From Algoriphagus iocasae (GTDB lineage: Bacteria; Bacteroidota; Bacteroidia; Cytophagales; Cyclobacteriaceae), in the NCBI RefSeq assembly GCF_014206875.1, contig NZ_JACIJO010000003.1, forward strand, positions 102,066 to 166,065: a stretch of 64,000 nt of DNA, given 5' to 3'. Of this stretch, positions 46,828 to 55,525 are shown one piece after another (position 1 is the stretch's first letter; each line of letters begins with the position of its first letter). The translations under genes and the position numbers were made by a program. The notes beneath the pieces are model-generated. The model was not told the origin of the DNA and did not search any database. It saw only the letters and a program-made list of their open reading frames with translations.

Positions 46828-47967
46828 ATGGCATATCGAATAAGTCGCTCTTCTTTTAAAATTATATTAATTCTATTTGCCATTGGTTTTTCTTCGTGCT
46901 CCAATAATAAACCATATACCGATTTAAATATGGTGGATTTTAAGATAGATACGTTGATTTTTAAACCTGAACATGATATTATAGAATTAGGAGATGACGG
47001 AGAGTATTTGGCTTTTTCGGCCATTTCTAAAAATGCCCCTACCTATTCTATTTTCAATCTTGAAAAAAGATATTTGTACACGCTTGATCTAAAAACAAAA
47101 AAGCTTTTATCAAAATTGGAAATGTCCGATGAAGGCCCTGATGGTATCGGTGACTGGATCATAGATTTTCAAATGATCAATGATAGTAGTTTTATGGTCC
47201 AAGGTGACAAGGTATTTTATTCCTTTAATAAGGAAGGGAAAAGAACTAATAGAGTAAGGTTAGATCACCATTTTTATTTGAATCCAGACTTGGATAGGAA
47301 ATTTCCAAACACAGGATTTCTTTATAAAGATAAACAATTCCACTTTTCGACAGTAAAAATGGGCACCAACGAATCGGAGGTGCTAAGCTATGATCCGGAA
47401 ATTGATACCATCTATTTTAGAGAGATACCTTTTGTTGATTTGATAAAAAATTCTTCTGTGATAACTCTAGTCGAATCCTTCACGTTTTATTCTTCTCCTG
47501 CATTTGTTATCAGTGATTTTCCAGGTGGATTCCTTATCGTAAATCGAGGAATGCCCAATATGACTGCATACCTTACCAATGGAGATACAGTAAGCACAAA
47601 ACCTAATAGCTCAAAATTTTTTGAAGATCAGGAGTCTGTTGAAGAAATATTCAGGGCCAAAAATGAAATCGAGGAAAAGGAGTTTAAAAGGGAGTTAGAA
47701 AAGCGGATGAACTTTCTTTTACCTATAGTTGACGAAAAGAATCAAAAGTTGTTTAGACTCGGCTATCATCTGACTTCTGATGGAGTTTCATATAAAAATT
47801 ACTTATTTGAATATGATGCTGATTTAAACTTGACTAGGGAAATCCTCCTAGATGAAATCAAACTTAAACCCAGGAAAATGTTCCTTAAAGAGTCAACTTT
47901 TTATTTAGCAGCATCTTTTGACGATGAGCCAGGTCTTTTGATTTTTGAAAATCCGTTCAAAAAATGA
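46828..47967 (+). CDS. DUF4221-type lipoprotein
   Basis: 379 residues with lipobox IGFSSC. The body is beta-rich with propeller-like repeats (YLAFSAISKNAPTYSIFNLEKRYLYTLDLKTKKLL, DWIIDFQMINDSSFMVQGDKVFYSFNKEGK, GFLYKDKQFHFS, LFEYDADLNLTREIL), fitting the DUF4221 group of Bacteroidota lipoproteins, whose function is not known. In other genomes such six-bladed propeller lipoproteins often accompany small secreted peptides, and here a double-glycine peptide frame ends 80 bp upstream. That link is inference. Confidence 0.65.
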   Translation: MAYRISRSSFKIILILFAIGFSSCSNNKPYTDLNMVDFKIDTLIFKPEHDIIELGDDGEYLAFSAISKNAPTYSIFNLEKRYLYTLDLKTKKLLSKLEMSDEGPDGIGDWIIDFQMINDSSFMVQGDKVFYSFNKEGKRTNRVRLDHHFYLNPDLDRKFPNTGFLYKDKQFHFSTVKMGTNESEVLSYDPEIDTIYFREIPFVDLIKNSSVITLVESFTFYSSPAFVISDFPGGFLIVNRGMPNMTAYLTNGDTVSTKPNSSKFFEDQESVEEIFRAKNEIEEKEFKRELEKRMNFLLPIVDEKNQKLFRLGYHLTSDGVSYKNYLFEYDADLNLTREILLDEIKLKPRKMFLKESTFYLAASFDDEPGLLIFENPFKK

Positions 47968-48347
47968 ATTTATAAACAAGGATTCTGATATTGGATTTAG
48001 ATCCATAAATAATTTATATGCATTTACCATAAATAAATACTGCACTTATACTATGATTGGCAGCTTTAAAATTTTTGTTTTAAGACAATTTATTCAAAAT
48101 GTTTAGTAAAATAATTTGTTTTCGTATTGAACAAAAAATTCAAGTGAAATTGCAATACTAGGTTTTAAGTAGTTGAAAATTAGAATTTTAAGTTCTTTTT
48201 GTGTAGAAAAGACACAATAATGTTTTACTAGATTTACTGATAAATTTTCTTTAAGTGAATCAATATTTGCTAAAAGTTTATTGTTTGAACGGTTTGATAA
48301 TTAAATTTTTTCTCAAAAAATTAGCACATTATTGATAAACCCTGAAA
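47968..48347. other. AT-rich intergenic stretch before the FecI gene, no gene found
   Basis: About 380 bases, very low in G+C, without a supportable frame, RNA gene or terminator. TATTGTTTG at 48280-48288 is one base longer than the -7 consensus and is only a weak promoter candidate. Confidence 0.4.
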
Positions 48348-48356
48348 GTGAATTTG

Positions 48357-48923
48357 ATGATTAACCTGGAGTCAAAACAGGATTTTTTCAACGATGCGGC
48401 GTATTGGAAAGCTTTTATCGGAGGAGATAGAAATGCACTGGAACTGATCTATAGGAGATATATTCAAGATCTTTTTCGGTTTGGCTGTTCCTTATTACAA
48501 GATCGCGAACAAATCAAAGATTTGATTCAGGAAGTTTTTATTGATCTCTGGAAATACCATTCCAATCTGCAAGAGACTGATAATGTCAAGAATTATCTGT
48601 TCAAATGCCTTTCCAACAAAATTTACAAAGTTTCCAAAGATGAAGCGCGAAGAAGATCGGTGATGGAGGAACATACAGCGGGCTTATCCTTTGTATTCGA
48701 CAGTCCCGAAAGTGAAATGATAAACTTGCAGCGGGATGAATCCATCAAAAAGAAATTGCATGAAGCAATTGTCGGGCTTCCGATCAGGCAAAAAGAAGTG
48801 ATTCATCATTTGTTTTTTGATCACCTTTCCTATGAGCAGACTTCAGCTCTGATGAACATCAATTTGAAATCTGTGTATACCCTTGCATGGAAAGCCATCT
48901 CCAGTTTGAAGAAAACTGTTTGA
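48357..48923 (+). CDS. FecI-like ECF sigma factor
   Basis: About 188 residues from the ATG at 48357; the GTG at 48348 in the same frame is an alternative start. Region 2 is LELIYRRYIQDLFRFGCSLLQDREQIKDLIQEVFIDLWKYH-like (about 30-80) and region 4 is LPIRQKEVIHHLFFDHLSYEQTSALMNINLKSVYTLAWKAIS (about 135-180). The pattern matches the ECF sigma factors of Bacteroidota PUL and siderophore loci. With FecR and an STN-bearing SusC downstream it forms a trans-envelope signalling chain: ligand in the outer-membrane transporter, FecR, then this sigma factor. Confidence 0.9.
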   Translation: MINLESKQDFFNDAAYWKAFIGGDRNALELIYRRYIQDLFRFGCSLLQDREQIKDLIQEVFIDLWKYHSNLQETDNVKNYLFKCLSNKIYKVSKDEARRRSVMEEHTAGLSFVFDSPESEMINLQRDESIKKKLHEAIVGLPIRQKEVIHHLFFDHLSYEQTSALMNINLKSVYTLAWKAISSLKKTV

Positions 48924-49003
48924 TTTTATTGTGCTGATAATCAGGTGTTTGTGGTTTTTATTTAAAATTTGTTAAAAAAATCTCTTTTTAGGAGGATAAC
49001 TTT

Positions 49004-50131
49004 TTGAGTGTTCGCACTTATCTATTGAATGCGGACTTTATGAGTAAATCAGAATATAGTACAGAAGATTTTGTTTTAGACCCAGAATTCAGAAAATGGG
49101 TACTGACCAATGATCCGGAGGCAAAACGGTATTGGGAAGAGTTTTTAGTATCCAATAAGAATAAGATTGAGGAGATAGAGAAAGCTAGAAAAATTCTGAT
49201 TCATTTACCAAAAGAGGACAACGAGCTTAGCTGCGAAGAAATCAACTTTGAGTGGGATTCTTTGGACGCAAAGATCGATCAATTAGAAAGTCAAAAGAAG
49301 CAAACCAAAGTTGTTTCTTTAGACAGTTGGTCTGCCATTCAGCATCATAAAGAAAGAGAGCGCGCGAGAAGGAAAAGAGGTTTTATCAGAACTTCTTTTG
49401 CAACGGCCGGAATTGTAGCACTATTTTTTGCAGGTCTTTGGATCCAAACTAATAATCAGGTAGTGCAGGAAGAAAAGGTTTTGAGTTATGAGACTTTTCA
49501 GGTTCCTGCGGGAACAAAAGCCAATTACTTATTGCCTGATGGCACTGAGGTGATTTTGAACTCAGAAAGTAAGATTACGTTTGCGAGCAATTTTGAAGGA
49601 GATACCCGTGAGATAAGCCTTGTAGGTGAAGGTTTTTTTGAGGTGGCAGAAGATACTCTAAAGCCATTCATTGTAAAAACCAGCCATGTTTCTACCAGAG
49701 CTTTGGGTACAGCATTTAATATCAAAGCCTATCCTGAAGAACCGATTTCCATTTCTCTGATTAGAGGTTCTGTTTTGGTGACAAATAGTGAAGTGGAGAA
49801 TTATTCAGAAAAGCTTGTTCCTGGAGAAGAGGTTTTCGCAAGCTTGGATAACAGTACCTGGACGAAAGGCCAATTCAATTTGAATGAAGCATTGGCTTGG
49901 ATGAACAAAACTTTGATTTTCAAAAAGACGCCATTTTTGGAGGCGAAAAAGTCGCTTGAGCAATGGTACGGAGTCGAAATTACTTTGGAAAATAACTTCC
50001 CCGAAAATCTCTTCATTACTGGAAAGTTTCAGGATGAATCTTTAGAAAATATTTTGGAGGGAATGAGCTATTCTGCTCGATTTACCTATTCAATTGAGGA
50101 AAAACAAGTCAAATTAAAATTTAAACCCTAA
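49004..50131 (+). CDS. FecR-type anti-sigma factor/transducer
   Basis: 375 residues from the TTG at 49004, which has a rare Shine-Dalgarno (aggagg, 48990-48995) 8 bases upstream; the ATG at 49040 would give a start nearer to EDFVLDPEFRKWV, the usual N-terminus. A cytoplasmic N-terminal part (about 1-120) binds sigma, a single helix spans the membrane at about 128-145 (TSFATAGIVALFFAGLWI), and the periplasmic FecR domain (FQVPAGTKANYLLPDGTEVILNSESKITF, ALGTAFNIKAYPE) and C-terminal DUF4974 domain (LEQWYGVEITLEN) follow. It signals to the FecI protein in response to the SusC downstream. Confidence 0.92.
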   Translation: MSVRTYLLNADFMSKSEYSTEDFVLDPEFRKWVLTNDPEAKRYWEEFLVSNKNKIEEIEKARKILIHLPKEDNELSCEEINFEWDSLDAKIDQLESQKKQTKVVSLDSWSAIQHHKERERARRKRGFIRTSFATAGIVALFFAGLWIQTNNQVVQEEKVLSYETFQVPAGTKANYLLPDGTEVILNSESKITFASNFEGDTREISLVGEGFFEVAEDTLKPFIVKTSHVSTRALGTAFNIKAYPEEPISISLIRGSVLVTNSEVENYSEKLVPGEEVFASLDNSTWTKGQFNLNEALAWMNKTLIFKKTPFLEAKKSLEQWYGVEITLENNFPENLFITGKFQDESLENILEGMSYSARFTYSIEEKQVKLKFKP

Positions 50132-50173
50132 ATACATTTCGCCTATGAAAGAGCAATTTTTTGAATAAAAAAA

Positions 50174-50199
50174 GCTGAAGGTGCGGCAACACCTCCAGC
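50174..50199. promoter_or_regulatory. GC-rich hairpin between FecR and SusC
   Basis: gctgaaggtg (50174-50183) pairs with cacctccagc (50190-50199) with one mismatch around a CGGCAA loop. Read on the minus strand it is followed by TTTTTTTATTC, so it has the form of a terminator for antisense transcription; on the plus strand it has no T tract and could instead modulate SusC expression. Confidence 0.4.
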
Positions 50200-50286
50200 A
50201 GATTTAGGTCTGAAAGTCTAGTTGAATTTTTCTTTCAGTACCAATCGATTACACCATTCTTCACAGTATAAACACTTCGTAAAGTT

Positions 50287-53200
50287 ATGAAAAAAGTCAT
50301 ACTCTTACATGCATTGGCCATGTCCAAAAAAATACTCTATATTTTCTTTATACAATGCCTGTCTATGAGTCTGCTTTTTGCCAATGATGGCAATGCGCAG
50401 ATCAAAAAAATAGATGAGGTACAGCTCAATCTCAATCTGATTAATGTCAGTCCAATTGATGCATTTTACGCAATAGAGAAGGAGACGGATTTTAATTTCG
50501 TGTACACAAGTAAGGAATTAAAAGGCGCTCCTTTAGTCACAATTCAATCAAATAAATCAGTTTACGATTTATTGATTGATTTTTCCAAGCAAACTGGATT
50601 ACAGTTTAAGCAGGTGAATAACAATATTCATGTGCGCAAAGCAGATGAGCTTGAAGGTAGCTCAGTAAAAATTGAGGAATCAATTCAAGAAACAGTTTCT
50701 GGTCAAATAGTAGATGAAACAGGTGCACCTTTGCCTGGGGTTTCAATTATTGAAAAAGGTACTTCAAATGGGGTGATTTCCGATTTGGATGGAAATTTCA
50801 CTTTATCTGTTGCTTCAGAAGAGTCCATTCTGATATTTAGTTTTATCGGAATGAAGACTATAGAATTACCAGTTGGAGATAGAAGAAATTTCAATTTAAC
50901 TATGACCTCAGACGAAACTGCCCTAGATGAAGTGGTAGTAGTTGGGTATGGTACAGTTAAAAAGTCAGATTTGACTGGTTCAGTAGGTGTTGTAGGAAGT
51001 GAAGAACTTTTAAAAGCTCCTATTAATAATGCGCTCCAAGGTCTTAAAGGAAAAGTTGCTGGTGTGAATGTGTTTTTGAATTCAGGTTCACCTTCTTCAA
51101 GCCCTAGAGTCCTTATCCGTGGTTTAGGAACAATCAATTCATCTTCACAGCCTCTCTATGTAGTTGACGGGGTAGTGATGGAGAATATTGAGTTTTTAAA
51201 TCCAAATGATATAGAAAGCATGGAAGTGCTAAAAGATGCTTCTTCTACTGCAATTTATGGAGCTAGAGGAGCAAATGGTGTCATTATGGTAAGTACAAAA
51301 AGAGGGGCAAAAAGTATCGGAACCACAGTAGGTTATGATGGCTTTTTCAGTATTGGAGTATTGCCGAAAAAACTGGATGTTCTTAATGCAGAAGAGTTCA
51401 TGGAAGTTTTAAGGCAAGGATTCGAAAACCATAGTAAATATAGACCAGGGACTTCAATTCCAGCTTTTACAGCGAATGATCCAAACTTATTTGATGCTAA
51501 TGGTAATCCTTTGTATGATACTGATTGGCAGGAAGAAGCTACAAGGACTGCGATTTCACATAATCATCAGCTATCCTTCCAATCTAAAGCAGAAAAATCT
51601 TCTTTTGGTGCATTTATAAATTATGCTGATATGGAAGGTATTATGCTTAATAATTACCTGAAAAGGATCAATGGTAAGTTTGCTTTTGATGCGCAACCGA
51701 AAGAATGGTTGTCTTTAGGATTTAATGTTTTGGCTAACTCTACCAATGAAAATGTATTTGAGGAAAGCGGTGGACATCAGATGCCAAGAAGATCAATGAT
51801 AGAAATGCCAGCGATTTTTCCTGTGCAATTTCCTGATGGAACCTACAGTAATTCAAGTATGGTTTCGGATCCTTATGGTTTAGAAGCAATCCCTAACCCT
51901 GTGCATGTTCTTAAAACGCAGGATCGATTGAGAAAAAGAACTAAGCTTTTTGGGAATTTCTATACTACATTCCATATTCTTCCAGGTTTAGACCTTCGTT
52001 CTCAAATCGGATTTGATAAAAATGACTATAACGAACAGATCTACAGTCCGACTGATCTTATAAATATTTCATCTCCAAACGGGTATGCATATTTAGCTAA
52101 TGACAGAAGTTTATATTGGCAACAGGAGAATTACTTAACCTATACAAAGGATTTTGGTGATCACTCAATTAATGCCATGGCTGGACTTAGCTGGCAAAAA
52201 AGAACATCTGAGTTTTTTAATGTAAGTGCAACTGGTTTCTCAGATGATACTTTCACATTTAATAGAATTCAAGCCGCAAGTCAACCAGGTACTCCTAATT
52301 CTGGCTATGATGAATGGAGCATGAACTCCTACTTTTTGAGAGGGAATTATAATTACAAAGATAAATACTTGGTTACTTTCACAGGTAGAGTTGATGGTTC
52401 CTCCCGTTTCGGAGATAATAACAAATATGGAGTTTTTCCATCCGTGGGCCTTGGCTATGTAATTTCTAATGAGCCTTTCATGCAGGGTTTATCAAACTCT
52501 ATTAATGAGTTAAAGTTAAGATCCAGCTTTGGGATAACTGGTAATACTGAAATCCCAACTTACCAATCATTAGGTACCATCTCTGCAGGAACTACACTTA
52601 TTAACGGAACTAGAGCTCCAATAAGTTATGTGAATCGACTTCCAAATCCTGATTTGGAATGGGAGAAAACTACTCAATTTGATGCAGGATTTGACTTATC
52701 TATTTTGAATAGAGCTTTGGTATTTAGTTTTGATTATTACTATAAACTGACCAATGATTTACTTTTGGATAGACCAGTTCCTTCATCATCCGGCTTTTCT
52801 GCAGTTAGAGATAACATAGGCTCCGTTTCTAATAGGGGGATTGAGGTTTTGGTAAAAGCATTTCCGGTGACTACTAATGATTTTAGCTGGGAGTCAAATC
52901 TGAATTTCTCTTATAATCAAAATCAAATTGAAAAGCTTGGTGAAAATGATGAAGATATTTTCCCAGGACCGAATTGGGTTTCCGGAAGCCAGACTATTTT
53001 GAGAGTTGGAGAACCTTTAAGCTCGTTCTGGGGATTTGAAAGACTTGGAACTTGGGGAACTGACGAAGCTGCTGAAGCTGCTGAAGTTGGGGCAATTCCT
53101 GGTGAAGCAAAAAGAAGTGCGGAAAGAAAGATAATCGGCAACGGTCTGCCAAAATGGACTGGAAGTTTTATCAATAATTTCTATTACAAGAATTTTGATT

Positions 53201-53661
53201 TTACTCTAGACGTACAATTTGTTGCTGGTGTAGATATTCTACAACAATTCTTCCATTCAACTCAGGATAGAACTGGTTTTGCAAGTGGTCTTAGTGATGT
53301 ATTATATGATGCTTGGACTGAGGATAATCAAAATACCATGGTTCAGCAGATACGAAATGGTCCTTATTCAGGACAAAATAGTGAAGTGGATTCTCATTGG
53401 GTTGCTGATGGTTCTTACATCAGAGGGAATCTAATTTCTCTAGGTTATACTTTTAATGATTTGGTTGCAAAGAATAAAGGATTCAATAAGCTTAGAGTAT
53501 ATGCAAATGTTCAAAATGCCTTTTTGATTCACTCTAAAGACTTTAAAGGTTACGATCCAGAAGCTTCATCATGGGAAGGAAATCAATGGGGACAGAACAT
53601 TTTCTTCTTCCAGTATCCTAGACCTAGAACATTTACTGTGGGTGTAAGTCTTCAATTTTAA
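50287..53661 (+). CDS. SusC/RagA-family transporter with STN signalling domain
   Basis: 1124 residues. After a long signal sequence ending FANDGNAQ comes an STN (secretin/TonB short N-terminal) domain (about 40-120; PIDAFYAIEKETDFNFVYTSKEL, INNIHVRK-like end), the hallmark of transporters that signal to FecR. Next are a carboxypeptidase-like domain (about 135-215, VSGQIVDETGAPLPGVSIIEKGT), the plug with TonB-box region and SSSQPLYVVDGVVMEN and VLKDASSTAIYGARGANGVIMVSTKRG, and the barrel ending in GVSLQF. It carries the locus ligand through the outer membrane and reports it to FecR and FecI. Confidence 0.95.
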   Translation: MKKVILLHALAMSKKILYIFFIQCLSMSLLFANDGNAQIKKIDEVQLNLNLINVSPIDAFYAIEKETDFNFVYTSKELKGAPLVTIQSNKSVYDLLIDFSKQTGLQFKQVNNNIHVRKADELEGSSVKIEESIQETVSGQIVDETGAPLPGVSIIEKGTSNGVISDLDGNFTLSVASEESILIFSFIGMKTIELPVGDRRNFNLTMTSDETALDEVVVVGYGTVKKSDLTGSVGVVGSEELLKAPINNALQGLKGKVAGVNVFLNSGSPSSSPRVLIRGLGTINSSSQPLYVVDGVVMENIEFLNPNDIESMEVLKDASSTAIYGARGANGVIMVSTKRGAKSIGTTVGYDGFFSIGVLPKKLDVLNAEEFMEVLRQGFENHSKYRPGTSIPAFTANDPNLFDANGNPLYDTDWQEEATRTAISHNHQLSFQSKAEKSSFGAFINYADMEGIMLNNYLKRINGKFAFDAQPKEWLSLGFNVLANSTNENVFEESGGHQMPRRSMIEMPAIFPVQFPDGTYSNSSMVSDPYGLEAIPNPVHVLKTQDRLRKRTKLFGNFYTTFHILPGLDLRSQIGFDKNDYNEQIYSPTDLINISSPNGYAYLANDRSLYWQQENYLTYTKDFGDHSINAMAGLSWQKRTSEFFNVSATGFSDDTFTFNRIQAASQPGTPNSGYDEWSMNSYFLRGNYNYKDKYLVTFTGRVDGSSRFGDNNKYGVFPSVGLGYVISNEPFMQGLSNSINELKLRSSFGITGNTEIPTYQSLGTISAGTTLINGTRAPISYVNRLPNPDLEWEKTTQFDAGFDLSILNRALVFSFDYYYKLTNDLLLDRPVPSSSGFSAVRDNIGSVSNRGIEVLVKAFPVTTNDFSWESNLNFSYNQNQIEKLGENDEDIFPGPNWVSGSQTILRVGEPLSSFWGFERLGTWGTDEAAEAAEVGAIPGEAKRSAERKIIGNGLPKWTGSFINNFYYKNFDFTLDVQFVAGVDILQQFFHSTQDRTGFASGLSDVLYDAWTEDNQNTMVQQIRNGPYSGQNSEVDSHWVADGSYIRGNLISLGYTFNDLVAKNKGFNKLRVYANVQNAFLIHSKDFKGYDPEASSWEGNQWGQNIFFFQYPRPRTFTVGVSLQF

Positions 53662-53679
53662 TCCTTAACGAAATTTCAA

Positions 53680-55266
53680 ATGAAAAAGACATATATATTA
53701 TACTTAGGAATACTGCTTTTCTCAGCTTCTTGTGATGGTTTTCTTGAGGAAAAACCAAGAGACGAAGTCGCTTCAAATCAGTATTTTACTAGACCAGAAC
53801 ACGCTAGAGATGCTGTAAACGCTCTATATAGAAGAGGAGCTATGCAAATGTACGAGACAGGAGTTTACTCAGGTGCTCGTATCATGTTTGGCCCTTATTT
53901 GTCAGGGTTTGTTGACAATGATTACAAAGGACAAGAGTTTCACGTCCAAAGGGGGCAAACAATGACTTTTGATGGATTAAACCTATCCGATTATTTTAAT
54001 TCGATGTGGTCTGATATTTATACTGGAATTTCCAGGGCAAATAATGCCATCAAATATATTCCAACTACACCAGGTTTGTCATCTGAAGATGCGGAAAGAT
54101 ACATGGCTGAAGCAAAATTCTTTAGAGCCCTAAATTATTATTATTTGGTTAGGATGTTTGGAGACGTACCTCTTATCACAGAACCATACGAAAGCTTGGA
54201 GAATTTATTTGTAGAAAGAACTCCTGCTACTCAGGTTTATGATTTGATAGTGGAGGATTTAAATTCTGCCATTGATGGGGGAGGTTTATCAAGCCAATCA
54301 ATGTCCAATAATTCTGGTAGAATTTCAAATTCTGTTGCCCAAACAGTTCTAGCGGAAGTTTACTTGACCATGAGTGGGGCTGCTATTGGTGAAGATAATT
54401 ATGCAAATTCCGCTAATACAGCTAGAGAAATAATTAACTCAGGAATTTATTCGTTGGCTCAACATACTTTTTTGGGAAATGGGGAAATTGCACCAAACGG
54501 TTCAGCTTATAATAAACTGAAATCAAGTGTATCCATACCTCAAGAGTATATTTATTATTACGAGTTTGATGAGACAATTGCAAACAATGGCTACCCTGCG
54601 ATTTGTTATCCTGTTTCTATTGCTCCACAATTAGCTTATGCAATTACTAATAATGCATATGGACCTACACCACCTATGTTAAATTCTTATGATCATGAAA
54701 ATGATCTTAGAATTCAGGAGAAGCAATATTTCCATACTTCCATTACAATTGATAATGAAGAAGTACAGTTTGCTCCTTCTCCTTATATGTGGGTGGATGA
54801 GGAGGCTGCAATGACCTCAGCACTATCCAGTAAAGATAAGTTGATTTATTCTTACGCAGATGTGCTATTGATTGCTTCAGAAGCTATCGCAAAATCTGAA
54901 GGAGTTACTGCTGAAGCAGTTGATTACCTTGCTCAGATTAAAGAGAGAGCACTTTGGAAAACTGAATCTGCACAAATAAGAAGTGAATTGGCAAGTTTGA
55001 CAGTTGATCAATTCGTTGAGGAAGTTTGGAAAGAGCGTCTTAGAGAATTAGTTTTCGAATTCCCAATTTGGTTTGATGTGATGCGAACTAGAAAATTCCC
55101 TAAACCATCCAATGATGGCTCTGGTGAAATAGAGTTTATTGATGCAATAGGTACATCCAATTATTTTAATGGGCCTATCAAGGAAGCAAATATGTTGTTC
55201 CCATTGCCTGAACAAGAATTGCAAAGAAATCCTACTTTGACACAGAATCCAGGTTACGCTAATTAA
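53680..55266 (+). CDS. SusD/RagB-family surface lipoprotein
   Basis: 528 residues. Lipobox LLFSASC, then DGFLEEKPRDEVASNQYFTRPEHARDAVNALYR, the standard opening of SusD proteins. Further marks are MAEAKFFRALNYYYLVRMFGDVPLITEPYES, LVFEFPIWFDVMRTRKFP and the C-terminal MLFPLPEQELQRNPTLTQNPGY. It starts 18 bp after the SusC stop and is followed by a strong terminator. It binds the glycan or glycoside outside the cell and seals the SusC pore. Confidence 0.95.
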   Translation: MKKTYILYLGILLFSASCDGFLEEKPRDEVASNQYFTRPEHARDAVNALYRRGAMQMYETGVYSGARIMFGPYLSGFVDNDYKGQEFHVQRGQTMTFDGLNLSDYFNSMWSDIYTGISRANNAIKYIPTTPGLSSEDAERYMAEAKFFRALNYYYLVRMFGDVPLITEPYESLENLFVERTPATQVYDLIVEDLNSAIDGGGLSSQSMSNNSGRISNSVAQTVLAEVYLTMSGAAIGEDNYANSANTAREIINSGIYSLAQHTFLGNGEIAPNGSAYNKLKSSVSIPQEYIYYYEFDETIANNGYPAICYPVSIAPQLAYAITNNAYGPTPPMLNSYDHENDLRIQEKQYFHTSITIDNEEVQFAPSPYMWVDEEAAMTSALSSKDKLIYSYADVLLIASEAIAKSEGVTAEAVDYLAQIKERALWKTESAQIRSELASLTVDQFVEEVWKERLRELVFEFPIWFDVMRTRKFPKPSNDGSGEIEFIDAIGTSNYFNGPIKEANMLFPLPEQELQRNPTLTQNPGYAN

Positions 55267-55268
55267 AA

Positions 55269-55305
55269 AAAAACGCCCTGAGATTAATTTTCTCAGGGCG
55301 TTTTT
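55269..55305 (+). terminator. Terminator of the third SusC/SusD operon
   Basis: aacgccctgaga (55272-55283) pairs perfectly with tctcagggcgtt (55291-55302), flanked by a long A run and a T run. Confidence 0.9.
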
Positions 55306-55525
55306 CTTACCTAAGATTTCAATTTCTATTTAAAAAACTTCTCCTATTGTGAGCAGATGCTACCGCTTTTCAACAATTCTTTTGAAAAAAGCATCAATTA
55401 GAATGAATTTGAGTTTTATCTTTAACACTCGTTTTGAGTTATTTTAAAATTCAGAATTTATTAAGAAGGGTGATTTGATGAATTACTTCTTCACAACTTC
55501 TAAAAATCAATCAATTTATTAACCT

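Noticed and set aside
53069..53100. Short gctgctgaa repeat in the STN-type SusC gene as a phase-variation tract
   Set aside because: Only a few imperfect units in a codon-sized period; slippage would add residues, not switch frame.
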